DNA of 64,000 nucleotides. Source: Elysia chlorotica (lineage: Eukaryota; Mollusca; Gastropoda; Plakobranchidae). Positions within the stretch are counted from its first letter, which is position 1, and every line of letters starts with the position of its first letter. Position numbers and translations under genes: made by a program. Positions 1 to 13,259 of the stretch are shown here, in pieces. A model generated the notes under the pieces. That model was not told the DNA's origin and did no database searches. It saw only the letters and a list, made by a program, of their open reading frames with translations. The stretch lies in contig RQTK01000340.1 in NCBI GenBank assembly GCA_003991915.1, positions 126,688 through 190,687 of the forward strand, given 5' to 3'.

Positions 1-77
<77 letters not shown>
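1..77. repeat. (GA)n microsatellite at window edge
   Basis: Uninterrupted GA dinucleotides from the first base, so the array probably continues outside the window. It ends in a degenerate purine-rich stretch. No coding meaning: long Arg-Glu or Ser-Leu translations here are artefacts. Confidence 0.97.
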
Positions 78-81
<4 letters not shown>

Positions 82-430
82 AAAGAAAGGGAGAAAAAAT
101 CGTTTTGTGTGCTAGATGTAACCATGGCATAGCTCACCAAAGCTGAAAAATTATACCCATAAACCTAACTCTTTTTACTGTCTCTCTCGCTGAATTCACA
201 TCGATTACATAGGTTTATAAATATTTCATGTCATGACACTGTTTTATACAGTGATCCTGTCTCTCTCCCCCTCCACTCACACACTTGCTGCCCTTCCTCC
301 CCAATCCCTGAACTCACTCACACGCAATTATTCTAATCTTCACTGCTCCCATTAGAGTTCTGTTCCGTGAGTTTTATTTTCCTAGGCCTGCTTGAGGATC
401 TGAGGATCTCCATCCCAAATAAACAAAATG

Positions 431-455
431 ACACACACACACACACACACACACA
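431..455. repeat. (AC)n microsatellite
   Basis: Perfect AC dinucleotide run of about 12 units. Confidence 0.9.
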
Positions 456-564
456 GACAAGCACGTCTTTTGACCCTCAGTCAACACGAATTCAAACTGA
501 GAGAGCTTAACAATCGATAGAGAGAACACGACAGACGGAGTGAGTGAAATAGAGATAGACAAAC

Positions 565-767
<203 letters not shown>

Positions 768-865
768 AAAAACAGAGAGAATGAGAGATATAAGCAGACA
801 TAGAGTGGGGAAGTGAAGCACTGAGGAGCACGACAAAGAGGGGACAATCTACTCCCCTCTTCGTC

Positions 866-902
866 GTCCTCCCTCCCTCCCTCTCCCTCTCTCTCTCTCT
901 CT

Positions 903-979
<77 letters not shown>
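866..979. repeat. CT-rich microsatellite
   Basis: CCCT-rich lead-in followed by (CT)n with single-base interruptions. It immediately precedes the first copy of the local duplication at 982-1094. Confidence 0.93.
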
Positions 980-981
<2 letters not shown>

Positions 982-982
<1 letters not shown>

Positions 983-1113
983 TGACATATACATACCCCT
1001 TAATAACACTAAGAACAAGACGATCAGAAGATGACACAATGGATTGTCCGGCTGAATCTTCTCTGCAATGGACTTAAACAATGGTCAATGGGTGGACACT
1101 CTCTCTTTGTCTT

Positions 1114-1180
<67 letters not shown>

Positions 1181-1277
1181 CATACACAAACCCCTCAACA
1201 AGACGATAAAAAGATGACACAATGGATTGTCCGGCTGAATCTTCCCCGCCTTGGACTTAAACAATGGTCAGTGGAGG
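982..1277. repeat. Tandem duplication of a ~110-bp segment around a (CT)n array
   Basis: The segment containing 'gatgacacaatggattgtcc' occurs at about 1029 and again at about 1211, each followed by a matching 'acttaaacaatggtca' stretch. Each copy sits just after a (CT)n array (866-979 and about 1100-1176). The repeated unit therefore looks like array plus flank, as expected from slippage or unequal exchange at the microsatellite. Nothing indicates coding. Confidence 0.85.
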
Positions 1278-1319
1278 GACTCCTCAGTCTGGTCAGGGGC
1301 CATTGACTCCAGGGGTGAA

Positions 1320-3190
1320 AAGGTTCAATTCAAGTACACTTGGCATTCAGGGTTTGAACAAATCGCAGGAGTATAACAAAGGTAAAAAAGCTAAGGAAAT
1401 TTTAAGCAGAGGGTCAAGCAGCTTTGGCTAGTTGTCTGATTTTAAAACATCCAGTGTCATTAATCCACTTAAGTTGTAGACCAGGTGAATCAGGACTGTC
1501 ATAGATAACCATAATAACAATTTCATATTAAAAAAACAAGCAAGTAAGAAATTGATGTGCATTGAGGCTGTCGATGATTTGGTTAAAGAATAAAAAATAT
1601 GACGAACAACACAAACCACTATAAAACGATTAGTGTTTGAACGTTCATGATTTTGGTATTGGTTTCGTAGAACAGAGTTTTTTATGTTAAAAACGTTGAT
1701 ATTATAAATATGAGGCATGCAATGTTGGGAACCCTCTAGTTTTTTTTTTTATGAGCGGCTTGGAATGTTGAGTTAAAGTATTATGTAGATTTGTGTATCT
1801 ACATCAAAAACATGTTTTTAACATGTTACTGTCACGCTGAAGTTTGTAAGGCTTTTTTTTATTACACTAGTGTTATTGGTTGGACGAATATCTAAATTGC
1901 AGCTGTTAAATACTAGATTTAAAAAAATAAACTGTGGCATGATCTCCACGTTTTAATGTTATTTAAAAAGAAATTACGGCAATGTTGCTATGCTGCTATC
2001 TATAGCCGTAACTGTAAATGCATTAGTCAATATGGTTTCGCCCATCCGTTCATTTGAGGCGGAATCCTGAAAAAACACTTGTTCCTATTCTACTGCATGA
2101 AAGAGTTCATGATATCGTTTATACGAAGCTGTTGTTGTTATGGATCTAGATAAGTATTGAACTAAATTTTTACCCTGTAACTCTGAACATGTATTCAGGT
2201 GGCCTATTTAGCCTAAACCCAATTATCATTCACCCGCAATTCCCAAGTCTCTTTGATGTTTCATCTCGGCGTATCAAAGATCGCATGACGATACACGTTA
2301 AACAAAGACATTCTTTAATCTATTGACAATCCCTTTACCATTCTTCCCGATGCTAAATCGACTCACATTATGGATCAAAACATACCTTTTAAAATGTTCA
2401 CCTGTTTAAAAATTCATAATTATTATAATTATGAAGGTAACGCTAAAACGGTGAACGAAAATCATTTTACTTCTACTACGCTACGATAGAGTGGGGGAGG
2501 GGGATTGACATTCTCGAATGAAGAGATAATATAAAGAGCATAAGTGAACAAATATAGAGAGAAACGTTCTGTAATACGTTTACTAAAGGTGAATAAAAAA
2601 GACAAACGAGTAAGTTTGAGAAAAAGATGGAGTGTGAGTGAGAGAAAAAGAGATAGTATGGTTGTACTGTACCGAATAAAAACAAAACTACAAGTCACAA
2701 AGAGTGGATTCCTACACATTTTGTTGGTACCCATGCATATATCCATACATAATTATAGTCTACAGACATACGCCCACACACATAATCCAAAATTATTCGC
2801 ACAGCCGTACATTCATAGTTTCATACGGACTCCAGACGGAAGATCTGGTGATGCCAGACCTCTGTGTTTGTGAAGGGCCAACATAGCCACCATTGAACCA
2901 GCAGTGTTTCCCCGACCTGACTGCCAGCATTGATTGGTAGGTAAACCAACCTGGGGACTATAATACTGGGCTAAGTAGCCTCAGATCTACCCTATTATTA
3001 GGGGAACAATACCCTTTCATAACCCTGTAAGCCGCAAACAATTATTTTATGCTATGGTGAGGGATGAGGGCAGGGCGAAGTTTAGGGGTTTAGGGTAAGG
3101 AGGTGACTGTTCATAGACAGAAACAGTTTATTTCAAAGAATTAGCTGGTTAGAGAGGCAGATGGCTATATGGCGCTTAACCAGAGGCACA
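1320..3190. other. A+T-rich stretch, nothing recognised
   Basis: No ORF with family resemblance, no splice-bounded exon and no clear repeat. The stretch at 2830-3010 is less A+T-rich and might be an old repeat, but I could not pair it with another copy here. Confidence 0.6.
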
Positions 3191-3229
3191 CCTGGACTAG
3201 TTAATGATGGGTGAGTGGAAAGATGTCGC

Positions 3230-3375
3230 ATAAGATATTTAAGCAGAAAAGGCGGGAAAGAGAGAGAAAATTGAAAATGAGAGAAAGCGAGAGAGAAAGA
3301 GGTATATATGAAGAGAGTGGGAGAGAAAGAGGCAGTGTAAGAAAAAGAGCGAGGGAAGGAGGGAAAGAGAGGCTA
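3230..3375. repeat. Degenerate purine-rich (GA) tract
   Basis: Imperfect gagaaa/gagaga sequence, apparently a decayed GA microsatellite. Confidence 0.75.
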
Positions 3376-3379
3376 TAGC

Positions 3380-5000
3380 GCAAACAGCAAGTAAACTACG
3401 TATGGGAATATATTAGCAAAATAATTATTTCTCGACATATATTACCATTTCTCTGGGTTAAATGAGCGAAATTTGGTATAAGATCCTTCCAACTAGTTTT
3501 ACAGACTTTAAAAACCATAAATCAGTCTTGTAATTTAATGTACTCACATGTTATGAGAACTTGTTTTAAAATAATACATTAAAAAAAAGCTTTTTGGGAT
3601 GAAGAAACGTTGGGATATTTCACCCCTTCGAGAACTCTCGATGGCATTTTCTTTTACCACTAATCAACTTTAGCTAGTACCGGTACCATGGTTTGTGTCG
3701 TTTCACATAATAATATATTTATCAGGCGAAAGTTTCTGGACTCGTCTACATTACAGCCTATATAGTGCTGACGCTTGGCAACACACTGAAACTTAAGCAT
3801 TCTAACATAGCCTACATTGAAGAAACTTTAGATTTCATTACGAGCTGTCCTCTGGTCTTTGGTGATATGACAAGATACAACATCTGTTAAGGTCATTGCC
3901 CAAAGCGGAGAGTGGGGATCCGATAGCAGTACCCCAAATATCCATACCGCGGTAGAGGGGAGATAAGAGGGGTTGGTGTGTGTTTGTGTATGTGTTTTTT
4001 TNNTTTTGTTTTTTGGGGGGGGGGGGGGGGGGGGGCATTACACACTTTGCGATGCGCACGACATTATTAAAACGAATTGACGTAATCCAGCCCCTTAAGT
4101 GTGAGGCTTTCTGATCGTTCATTGGTTCTTTAAGACTAGGATGGTACATGATGATTTTATGGCGGTGCAGATTCTCTTATCTACCGTTTTCGTTGTCGAT
4201 ATGGATCCTGAAATCGCAATGCATTTTTTCTATGGACTGAGACTCCGACATATCAAAGTTTGCTATGTCAGTATCAGTGCCACGGTTAGAATCAATACAA
4301 GAATGGGGGAGTGAAGACACCACCACGCCTGGTAGACGGTGCCATGTGGGATTTGTTAGTATAGATCGATCACCCCTCTACTGCAAAGATAAACATAACG
4401 GGTCATTGTCTTAACAATACCGTTTTTAGAATTTCAAACAATCAGAGGATGTTGTAAGTTTCTGTGGGCGGTTGAACATAATAGTGTCGTATCGCCAAAA
4501 GTAAGTTTGATGCTTGTATGTGTAGGATGCCACAATAGAACTATTTACGTACTTTGTCTATTGTAAGCATATATGTTTGCGCGATAAAACAGACTTTGAA
4601 ATAAATACAAAGATAAAGTATAGCATGATTATTATCTTAGTTGATGACACAAACATAGAATGAATGACAAGCTAATTCAATAGATGGAAATATATAAATC
4701 AATGTATTTTGAACAGAAATAAAGTTAATAGATTGGTTGGCAGTTCAAAGAAATGACGTAGAAAGATTGATAGACATATGCAATTGATTAATTCAAAGAT
4801 AATGTTACGATAAAAATATATATAAAAACGTGAGTGATAAAGATAGACATGTTCTTGTAGGTAATAGGCGTGGTTACCAATTGCAAAAATATTCTTTTTC
4901 ATAAGCTTCATTTACGATAATTTTATATTTGAGCAACCCATACTTTGTGAAAATGTAATATATATATATATTGTAAATGTGTTTTTATGTATAGGCCTAC
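3380..5000. other. A+T-rich DNA with a two-base N gap and poly-G run
   Basis: Unresolved bases at 4002-4003 are followed by a T tract and a G run at about 4015-4035. That combination is difficult to sequence and its length is unreliable. No gene or identifiable element otherwise. Confidence 0.7.
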
Positions 5001-5005
5001 GGACG

Positions 5006-5008
5006 GGA

Positions 5009-5094
<86 letters not shown>
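5006..5094. repeat. (GA)n microsatellite
   Basis: About 88 bp of nearly perfect GA, preceded at about 4960 by a short (TA)n run. Confidence 0.96.
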
Positions 5095-5097
<3 letters not shown>

Positions 5098-5603
5098 AAA
5101 GAGACTGAAAGAAAGAGGCAGACAGATAACAATGTGTCCCAAAACTGAAAGCAAATTGGAGAAAAGTAAACATATGATTTTTTAAATCATACCTAATATT
5201 TTGCCACATATTATGTGCACTTGATGAATTGTTTATTTTTTTTATACAAAAAGACATATGTAATTTTCAAACCTGTCGCTAATTTGGCAAGGTTTATTTC
5301 AATATATCTTTCTTTCTTCTGTTTGACATTCTCAAAGCTAAACAAAAACTTCTGCAAGATAAGGTGAATTTTATTTGACGTGTAGGACCTTTCATATGAA
5401 TAGGACTCCATGCCAAAAGCATTAGTTTACGACCGTAGGGAACTTACTAGGTGTTTTTATCTAAAGAGGAAAGACTTGCTCAAGGAGAGTATTTGTATGA
5501 CTAAAGTTTTGAATTAAAAAAAAAAAAGAGACCATTTTGGTTACACCCCCCCTCCCCCTTTTTTCATGTTTCACAAAGATGCATTTTCAGAAACTTGAAC
5601 AAA

Positions 5604-5662
5604 AGCTGGGGTTCGAATCACGTACCCTATGTTTCAAAGTCCAAATCACTAACGAATTAATG
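5604..5662 (-). mobile_element. tRNA-like SINE head fragment
   Basis: Read on the minus strand, the sequence has a good B-box-like 'gattcgaacccc' preceded at a tRNA-like distance by a degenerate A-box region. No body typical of the main SINE family follows directly, so this is a decayed or different-family fragment. A tRNA gene is unlikely because no convincing acceptor stem is visible. Confidence 0.4.
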
Positions 5663-5831
5663 AACACTCTTAAAGTCAACTATTAAATACAATATTTGGT
5701 CCCTTATAGGGTCGTTGTCTCCAGTTTAACGTGTCCAAGTTCGTAGAAGACAACGAGACCCAAGACCCAAGAGCCAAATACCCGCATAAGAGACCAACGC
5801 TCTAATCCCAGCGATATCACGACTTACTAAT

Positions 5832-5926
5832 ACAGGAGTCTTGGTATCCCTACAGTGCATCAGTGTTGCATTACGTAAAATTGTCAGATGTTTGTATTTG
5901 GGTCCGTCCACAAAATACTAATTTAC
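5832..5926 (+). mobile_element. SINE body fragment, plus orientation
   Basis: The stretch contains 'caggagtcttggtatccc' and 'aaaattgtcagatg' followed by 'gggtccgtccacaa'. These are reverse complements of blocks of the minus-oriented SINEs, in the correct order. The tRNA head is not recognisable upstream, so the copy is truncated and diverged. Confidence 0.65.
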
Positions 5927-5929
5927 TTA

Positions 5930-7850
5930 GTACTGACCTTGGCGCTAAGCAACAAACCAATCAACAAAGAAACAAACCAGAGCTATCACACCTCCTTAAG
6001 CCAATGATGAACCCATGGATGAAGGTAAGCCCATACGAAAACAACATGTTTTTGACCTGGGCTCACGCGATTCCTGGGTGGCAAGCCTGGGACTAATGCA
6101 ATGCCTGGAGGACATCTTGTCAAAGCTATAATTCATGACGTCCGACCTTGACACCACGATTTATTTCCCCTGAGAAGAGGTCTTTTGCCAAGGAATCTAT
6201 CAACATCATCACCTCCCATAGAACTATCTAGAGGCGCGCAGTTTCACACCAGTATGAGGGCGACATGAGCCACCATGATCACAGTGTCCGGCTATGGCAC
6301 CATTTGGATTAGAGGATTTGCGATATAGAGACCCACAGCGAAACGATGCCGATAGCTTAAGTCTTCTGCACGCAACTCAACTCAACTCAACTTACTCAAA
6401 CGACAAAACAATCTTAACCTTCCCTAATAAAGGCTGCTTTGCAACAAACGCTCTTGCCTACGAGTGTTACAAAGTTTTTTTAATGTTTTATTTTGCATGA
6501 CCAAATTTTTATCAAGGCAACAGATAACAGACATATATGGGTGGCCATGATTATCAACTACTGTACTGTAAACTATTTGGCACCTAGAGAAGAAAAAGGG
6601 ATGTGTGATAGGGAAAGATAAGACAACTTTGTTAATCCCATCAAAGGACATTGAAAAACTGTCTAACCAAAGCTCCAACTATTATTATTATTTTGTGCAC
6701 TTAGTTGCGAGTGCATTCTGGTCAGAACACATTTTCCAAGCATTATAAAAAACGTACAGTTTACTCTATGACAACAGATAATTTACAACTCTAGAGAGTA
6801 GAAACACCACACTAAAACTAACCATTACCGATATGGTAATAGATCATTTACAACTCTAAGAGTAAATATTACTATGATAAACGCTCACACTTCACGTAGA
6901 GTGTGGACTGTACGCATTTCAGTGTAAACAAAATCAGTTAATTGTAACCTTATGGAATAGCTAAACATGAGTGGGTGATTGCGTTACTCCTATTAGAAAC
7001 TACACTTCTATCACGTTATAGCGTCAGCCGCCTCTGATGTCTACAATGTCCATACCTTAAGAATACGGGGCGAGTTGTCGCAGGCAGTAGTGTCAATTTA
7101 ATGGTATGGGCTTAGAGAGGAATCGTTGATATTCCCTCCCTGTGTCATTGCCGCAGCATCTAAAACTGCAGATCCTAGTCTTGGAACTCGTTAGAGGTAT
7201 AGCAATAAAGACTTTCTACTGACGTTGGACATCAGGAAACTCACTAACTGACCTATAAACATACAACTCTATCGATCTTTCACCTGTTTCCAAAGTTTAC
7301 ATTGTTTTCAGCGAGAAAACGAGAAACAATTTTCTATATTTCAAAGCATTTAAATATGATAACAAATGCAGCAGGTTACAAAAAAAAATATATTCTTTGA
7401 GATAATATAATTTGTTTTGTTTTTTTTAAAAAAGGAACATAATGTAACCCTAAAATATTGTTACTATGAAAAAAAAATGTTTTCGAGGAGGAGGCAAACA
7501 GAATTTTATTTTCAGTCAAACAAGCTCCTCCCGTCTCACTCTCTGGTCGTGGTTCGTCCCTTAACATAATCAAGGGGACAAATTGAGACCAACGAGGCTA
7601 GCATCGACTACACGATAACTAGATCTAGACAATGTCTTTACCGGGGTTTCAAACTACATGGTATGACTTTCCACAGGGGCTACTATCAACAGAGAGCTAT
7701 ACTGCTAGAGCTCGGTGATATTAAAAAACAACGAAGATTATTTTTCAGTTACAACTGTACAATGTTATTGTTTTGTTTCTCGACAAGATTTGGAGCTTTT
7801 GGAACTTTCATTTAAATTTAATCTGCACACTTTTTATAGTGGAAAGTTTC
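5930..7850. other. Unremarkable A+T-rich DNA
   Basis: Only short spurious ORFs. A 20-30 bp motif ('atttacaactcta') occurs twice around 6780-6860. No supported gene or named element. Confidence 0.55.
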
Positions 7851-7858
7851 GTTGATAG

Positions 7859-7860
<2 letters not shown>

Positions 7861-7916
<56 letters not shown>

Positions 7917-7934
7917 CAGAGAGTGAGAGAGACA
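7861..7934. repeat. (GA)n microsatellite
   Basis: GA dinucleotides with minor interruptions (gatagaga, cagaga, gtgaga) at the 3' end. Confidence 0.95.
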
Positions 7935-8128
7935 ATCAACCTTCACAAAATATAACAATTGACATTTTGGTGCTGTTATGTGTAGTCGAGTCACACCACA
8001 GACTGAAGACGACACCAACCCAGCTGAGGGAGCTTGCTCTAGTTACTTCCACTGGACTACAGATGTCTGTACACAGCTGGCAACATGCCCGCCCTGCTCA
8101 CTGCTCACTGCTCAGCTTCACCCACAGG

Positions 8129-8308
8129 CTGGGTTGGGTTGGTTTAACGTCCAACAGCAGCACTATATAGGCTATATTGAGGACGGGCCCCAAGACGGAC
8201 GTCTGACAATTTTATGTGCTGCCACACACGAGACACGGCGGGGATACCATACAGCATACGGCATACAGCTGGTCACATCATACTGACACCGACCCAACCA
8301 TTAGGCCA
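8129..8308 (-). mobile_element. tRNA-derived SINE, 5'-truncated
   Basis: Minus-oriented copy of the main SINE family. On the plus strand it begins with a (GGTT)-like tail, then 'gtttaacgtccaacagcag', the 'actatatagg' block, 'gacggacgtctgacaatttt' and 'gtgctgccacacacgagac', and ends near 'accgacccaacca'. The tRNA-like head is missing or unrecognisable and the middle carries a short local rearrangement (repeated 'catac'). Confidence 0.85.
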
Positions 8309-8687
8309 CCCACAGGCGAAGTGTTTACTAATCACGAGAGAGTCATAGGCGCTGAAAACATGTTACTAAAAAGTAATCTTTGGTGAAAGTAAAGAAAAGC
8401 ATAGCTGTCTCCTAGAATTCTGTGCGCCTATAGAAGACTTGCGAAAATAGAGCCCGTAGCCAAAACAAAACGATGGGTGAGGGAACCTCCAAGGCGTCCA
8501 ATCAAATTTCTACCCTGGACTTACGGAGCCAATGAGTGGTCAGATAACTCCATGCGTGACGGGGGTTATTATGTCATGCGTTATAGCTGTGTGAGTTGCA
8601 AGGCCTGTTATGAAATATACTACTCAGTGAAGGGACCCCGAACGATACCTGGATCGAGTTCTCTATAGAGGGAGGGAGAGAATTTTC

Positions 8688-8790
8688 CGGGTTTAACGTC
8701 TCCTAGGTTCCCCTGGGGGATCGTATACGGCGACTATACTTGAACCGAAGTCGGTCTGATTATCCTGATACAGACCCAACCAGAAGACCA
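8688..8790 (-). mobile_element. Diverged SINE-related fragment
   Basis: It shares the two ends of the SINE body ('gggtttaacgtc' at the left and 'cagacccaaccag' at the right) while the middle differs. It may be a related subfamily with another body, or an old copy. Confidence 0.4.
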
Positions 8791-8849
8791 GAGCAGGCGC
8801 AGACCACGCAAGATTTCGATTAGAATTCCTGGACCACATCGTATGAAAA

Positions 8850-10530
8850 AAAAACCCCAACAAGAACAAACGAACAGAAAAGTGAAAATAAATCACACTT
8901 ATTGTAAGCGTTACTTGCAGCAAGATACGACAATGTCCGACTATACTTATTGTTTATTGTGCAAAGACATTAATTTCCGCGCTGATGAGTTAAATTTGTT
9001 AATGTTATTTAAATGGTACTAAATCATCAAAACTCATTAAAATGTTAAAACGCTGAATCTGTAATATTTCAGTCACATCAACGCCATGATACACTTGAGG
9101 AGCACAATGGGACGGAAATGGGAACAGGATATGACATAGATCTACAAGTCTGGCTTGAAACAACATTTACGCAGGCAGAAAGGCTATCAAGGGATCGTAC
9201 ACTATTTTGTGGGATGTTCCTGGAAGCAACGTCTCAATGAAATAAGCTAATCAGAAGATCCCCGTCTGTAACACACGCAAACACATAAACACACACATAC
9301 ACAAACAGATATAGAAATTCATCCGGCAGTAGTATAATAGCGTGTGCCTATTTCAATAGAAAAAATATTTTGTATTTAGTGCCCGACTTAACACTAATTC
9401 AGGTGTTATAACGAGACGTCTAAATCTACTACATTGTCCTTCATACTACCCCAGTACGTTTTGACACGCACGCGTTTTACGAAACATTGGACCGTCAGTA
9501 TATTGTTGTGGTAAGCGTGAGACTCTTTTGTTTCCCATTTTCAAAGATAAAAGAGCAACAAGCGAAGAAATCTTGACCCAGTTTAAAATTTTAAAAAATG
9601 AAAATAATTCATAATAAACTGTTGTACTATAGAAACACTGCACGTTCTAAAGTCTGTCTTCAATACCACACACAGACATCTGACAAATTTCTCTTTTTTC
9701 CTTTTTCAGCCATAATCATTTGGCAGGGCTTATGAATATTTTACACGAAGGACCAAAGATCTACAGCAAAGCATTAACGCTTAGGTAGCTATTGCTAACA
9801 TCTTAAGCTTGTCAGCCAATAGCCAAGGCTGTACTTGCAATCGATATGTTTGAGGTCACATGGTTTGCCATTCTCTAAACCAAAACATCTGGTACCGGTT
9901 CCACCGAAAGGGAACTAGTCGAGCAAAAAAGTTAATTACCAGAAGCGTGATGAACAATTAGTTCTTCTGTCCTAAGCTTGTCTCAAAGTTGATTGTCTAC
10001 AGGAATATCCAGAAAGTAGAATTTACATTCTTAGAATCTGAAGCTGTCAAAAAAGTGTTGCCTTGTGCATGAGGGGTATGTGTAAGGCAACTATTTAAGA
10101 CAAATTTGGTATTTGGATAAGCTGATGAGCTTTTGTAGCGTACTGACTGATAAAAAAAAACGTTGTTAAATTTAATGTCCCTTTTCAAATAAAAAAGACC
10201 CTGTAGAAACGGCGGATTTCCCCGTACAAGTAGGTCTTATTCAGTGGGATTCAATGAACAAAACGAAGATGGAAACAAAGAAACTAATGATCTTAAACAC
10301 AAAGACTCAGTTTCAAAAAACACAACAACGTCTTTTTTTCTAACCACATAAACTATGTACAGAAAAGGGATCTCCAACAGTCACGCACGGTCACCCCACG
10401 CAAGAACAAGGGTGGATGGGTGGGGGTAGAGTGGAAAGACCCCAATATAACAAACTGCAGTTCAACCCTGCTAGAGGGATCTTAATGGCACCTAGTGCAT
10501 TAGATCTTTTTCAAGCAGGTCAATACCACC
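8850..10530. other. A+T-rich DNA without recognisable genes
   Basis: Short spurious ORFs only; no paired repeats found. Confidence 0.55.
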
Positions 10531-10538
10531 ACAATAGA

Positions 10539-10600
10539 TTCCCAGTTTGGATCGAATTTCAGACATCCTGCCTTTTAACTCAGCTGACTAGTACTTGGCA
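10539..10600 (-). mobile_element. Possible tRNA-like SINE head
   Basis: On the minus strand, 'agtcagctgagttaaaagg' resembles a tRNA D-arm/A-box and 'aaattcgatcc' resembles a B-box at suitable spacing. Weak, with no identified body. Confidence 0.3.
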
Positions 10601-11159
10601 TACGTTCACGCATTTCTAGATCTGTACTACTGAAGTACTCACGCTGAAAAGGAAACCTATTCACTGTAACATTCACCTTATCACTTGTGACCTTTGTTGA
10701 AATTTGTATCAAGCTGTATCAGAATCCCGATATGAAAAAGGATGTGTAATACTAAGCTAGTAAAACATAAAATCATGTTAAGAGTATTGGCAAATCCCTC
10801 GAACCATTCCAATGATCATTAAAATTAATTATGAAACAACATCGTTTCAACATTCAAAGGAGAAGCGCTTTTTGAGTCAATAATTTCAAGGCCATAATGC
10901 CACTAAAAGCACGTAACTGGCGCGCGTGAAGATTCAATTAGAAACAAAGTCCAACGCAAAAAAAAAACAAGATGAATAACAACGTTTACCTAAAGCGTTT
11001 TTGGTTTTTGTTTCTGTAAGGATTCTACCTCTCAGACAGTGTTGTTCGCTTCAATCTATTTGAGCCGTTGTATTAGTAGTTTTAAGGGTCTATATGATTA
11101 AATGATTTAATAATGCTCTTAATGCCCGCGGTGCCTAACACCTGATTGGTCAAATTACA

Positions 11160-11280
11160 CTGAAACTGAAACCGACACAGACAGTAGCGACAAACACGCA
11201 GCGGCCAGGGCAGGAAGCAAACCCGCAACATTCCGATAACAAACCGCACGCTCCTACCCTTGGACCACCGCGCATCCCGG
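11160..11280 (-). mobile_element. tRNA-like head of a minus-strand SINE
   Basis: On the minus strand, 'gcggtggtccaagggtagg' is A-box-like, followed by an anticodon-arm-like region and a degenerate B-box, 'gcgggtttgcttcctg'. On the plus side it abuts 'ctgaaaccgacacag', close to the SINE block 'actgaaaccgacccaac'. This looks like the head and start of body of the main family. Confidence 0.55.
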
Positions 11281-11610
11281 AAATGGTAAACACATGTGAC
11301 AGGCTCGCGTTAAAAAAACCACATGTATATACTTGCATCTGGATAATAATACAGTGCACCCACATCGTAGTTCGATTTAAAACCCTATTGTAGATGTATT
11401 GCTGTCAAGCATACATATGGCATGCGGGTAGGCCCATCTTATCGTTTAACAAAGCGCGGCGAAAGTTATGAAAGGAAAAAAAAAACACGAACATTCTCAC
11501 CGACTTCATCATAATATTGATTCATGATGTTATTATTGATGCAGATTGGTGATTTTTAGTTGGTATGTTTGTTTTTTAAATAATTGAAAGTTAATAACAA
11601 AACCATTTTC

Positions 11611-11722
11611 GTGGACGTGATCTGAGACTAAACTCTGACAATTTTACGTGCTTCCACACAGAGACAGAGCGGGGATATCAGGACCTCTTCTTAGCCTGTC
11701 ACACCATAATGACAACGGTTAA
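11611..11722 (-). mobile_element. SINE body fragment
   Basis: Shares 'cgtggacg', 'ctctgacaattttacgtgct' and 'agagcggggatatca' with the SINE body in the same order, then decays. Head absent. Confidence 0.65.
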
Positions 11723-11724
11723 CG

Positions 11725-13130
11725 CATTTAGATTTGGTGTAGAGCCATATGAACATTAAACTTGATACATAATTTGTCCAATAGCCTATAATTTTCTGGT
11801 TTTGAAGAAAAGGAGCTATAAATGAAAGGCTAAATATTTTTTATATCACGAGTTATGGGGACGCTTTGTCTGTGATCTTTTTTGAAACATTGCATATCAA
11901 TTTAATGAACAAAAAGACAATGATTGTTTCATAGTCGTATGAAACTAATACTGCTATAGAGAATATATTGACTTATAACAAAGTTATAGTTTATTTTATC
12001 TGCCAGAAGACTAGAAATACTTTTAAGAAGAAATCAACTTTTATGATATAATTATTTATGAAATAAAAACAATCCCAATGAAAAAAATGAAGCACTACAG
12101 CCATCCTCTCCTATAAAAGATCAACAAATATTTAATTTTAAACACTGCTCAATACACTCTTCTCAAAGCTTTCTGCTACAGAAGACGCTTCGCTAGAGAC
12201 AACAGACTCCTTTTTTTTATTATAACACAAGTGACCATACCCTTTTTCTATAATCACCTATTTAGTAACATTGTCTTCCTTCTCAATTGTTTATCCCTCC
12301 TATACTTCTCTTTTCTTCCTTTTCTCTTTCTTCAATTCAAAACATTTTTCCTTTAATTTCTCCAACATTTCTCTCCTACACAACACTGTATACTAAACAC
12401 GCGTACACACTTACAAACACACAATCAATTTTGAAAAAAAAAAGATCCTGTATATCATTCTACTCCGCTTCTCATCTCTGTTTTCAATTTTCTTGAAGTG
12501 AATTTCGCCACCTTTTTAATTGCACCACTTTGCACTGGTTCGATGAATGACGAGAGATGGAGTCACATTATCTCCCCATGCTTGAGTTCTTACAAGTGGT
12601 TAATTTCAACATTTGATACGGTCCTCCGCTTAATTATAACATGCTCTGAAAAGCGTCTCATACTCCTCAAAAGCCTTGAAGCAAATTTTATGACAAAAAT
12701 AAAAGCAAAAAAAATATATATGTCCAGAATTTTTTTTATCATTTCAACTTTAAATAACATAATGAAGTTTCTACTGTATGTGTAGGTTAATCAGTCGAGA
12801 ATTTAAATGATTATATTATGTCATTGCTTTCATAGTTATACGATATACAATACGATCAGTCGCATAACACAGGTGGATAGTATGTAGACTTTCAAACATT
12901 GATATTTAACCTTCAATGAAGTGTCTGGTCGAACTATTCATCTTTATGTGAAGCAACACAACAACACACCATCCCAAGAAATGCGTAGTGTTAGATATCT
13001 CTAAGGTTCATCTCTTATTCTAGATTCCAAAAGGGGATTCTTCAAGGTGGGTAGTAAGGCACAAGACTACAACCTGTCTTTTTTGTATGTACTCTTTTTC
13101 AAAGCGGCAGTAGCAGCACCAAAACTTATG
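11725..13130. other. A+T-rich DNA, nothing identified
   Basis: The 96-codon open frame at 12498-12785 is A+T-rich, Ile/Leu/Lys-dominated and lacks splice context or family resemblance. I treat it as chance. Confidence 0.5.
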
Positions 13131-13136
13131 TTTCAA

Positions 13137-13257
13137 CTGGTCATTCTACTGACAAGGACCCCGCCCTAGTTGGAACCAAAGACAGTTCGCTAGGGCAACA
13201 GAAACCAGGACTTCATGGCTAGAATCAACGCGCTTTACCTCCTGACCACATGGGCAT
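13137..13257 (-). mobile_element. Diverged tRNA-derived SINE
   Basis: On the plus strand, 'tcattctactgacaaggacc' matches the SINE block 'cattatactgacaccgaccc'. It is followed by a minus-strand tRNA-like head with 'gtggtcaggaggtaaagcgc' (A-box-like) and 'gtcctggtttctg' (decayed B-box). Confidence 0.55.
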
Positions 13258-13259
13258 AT

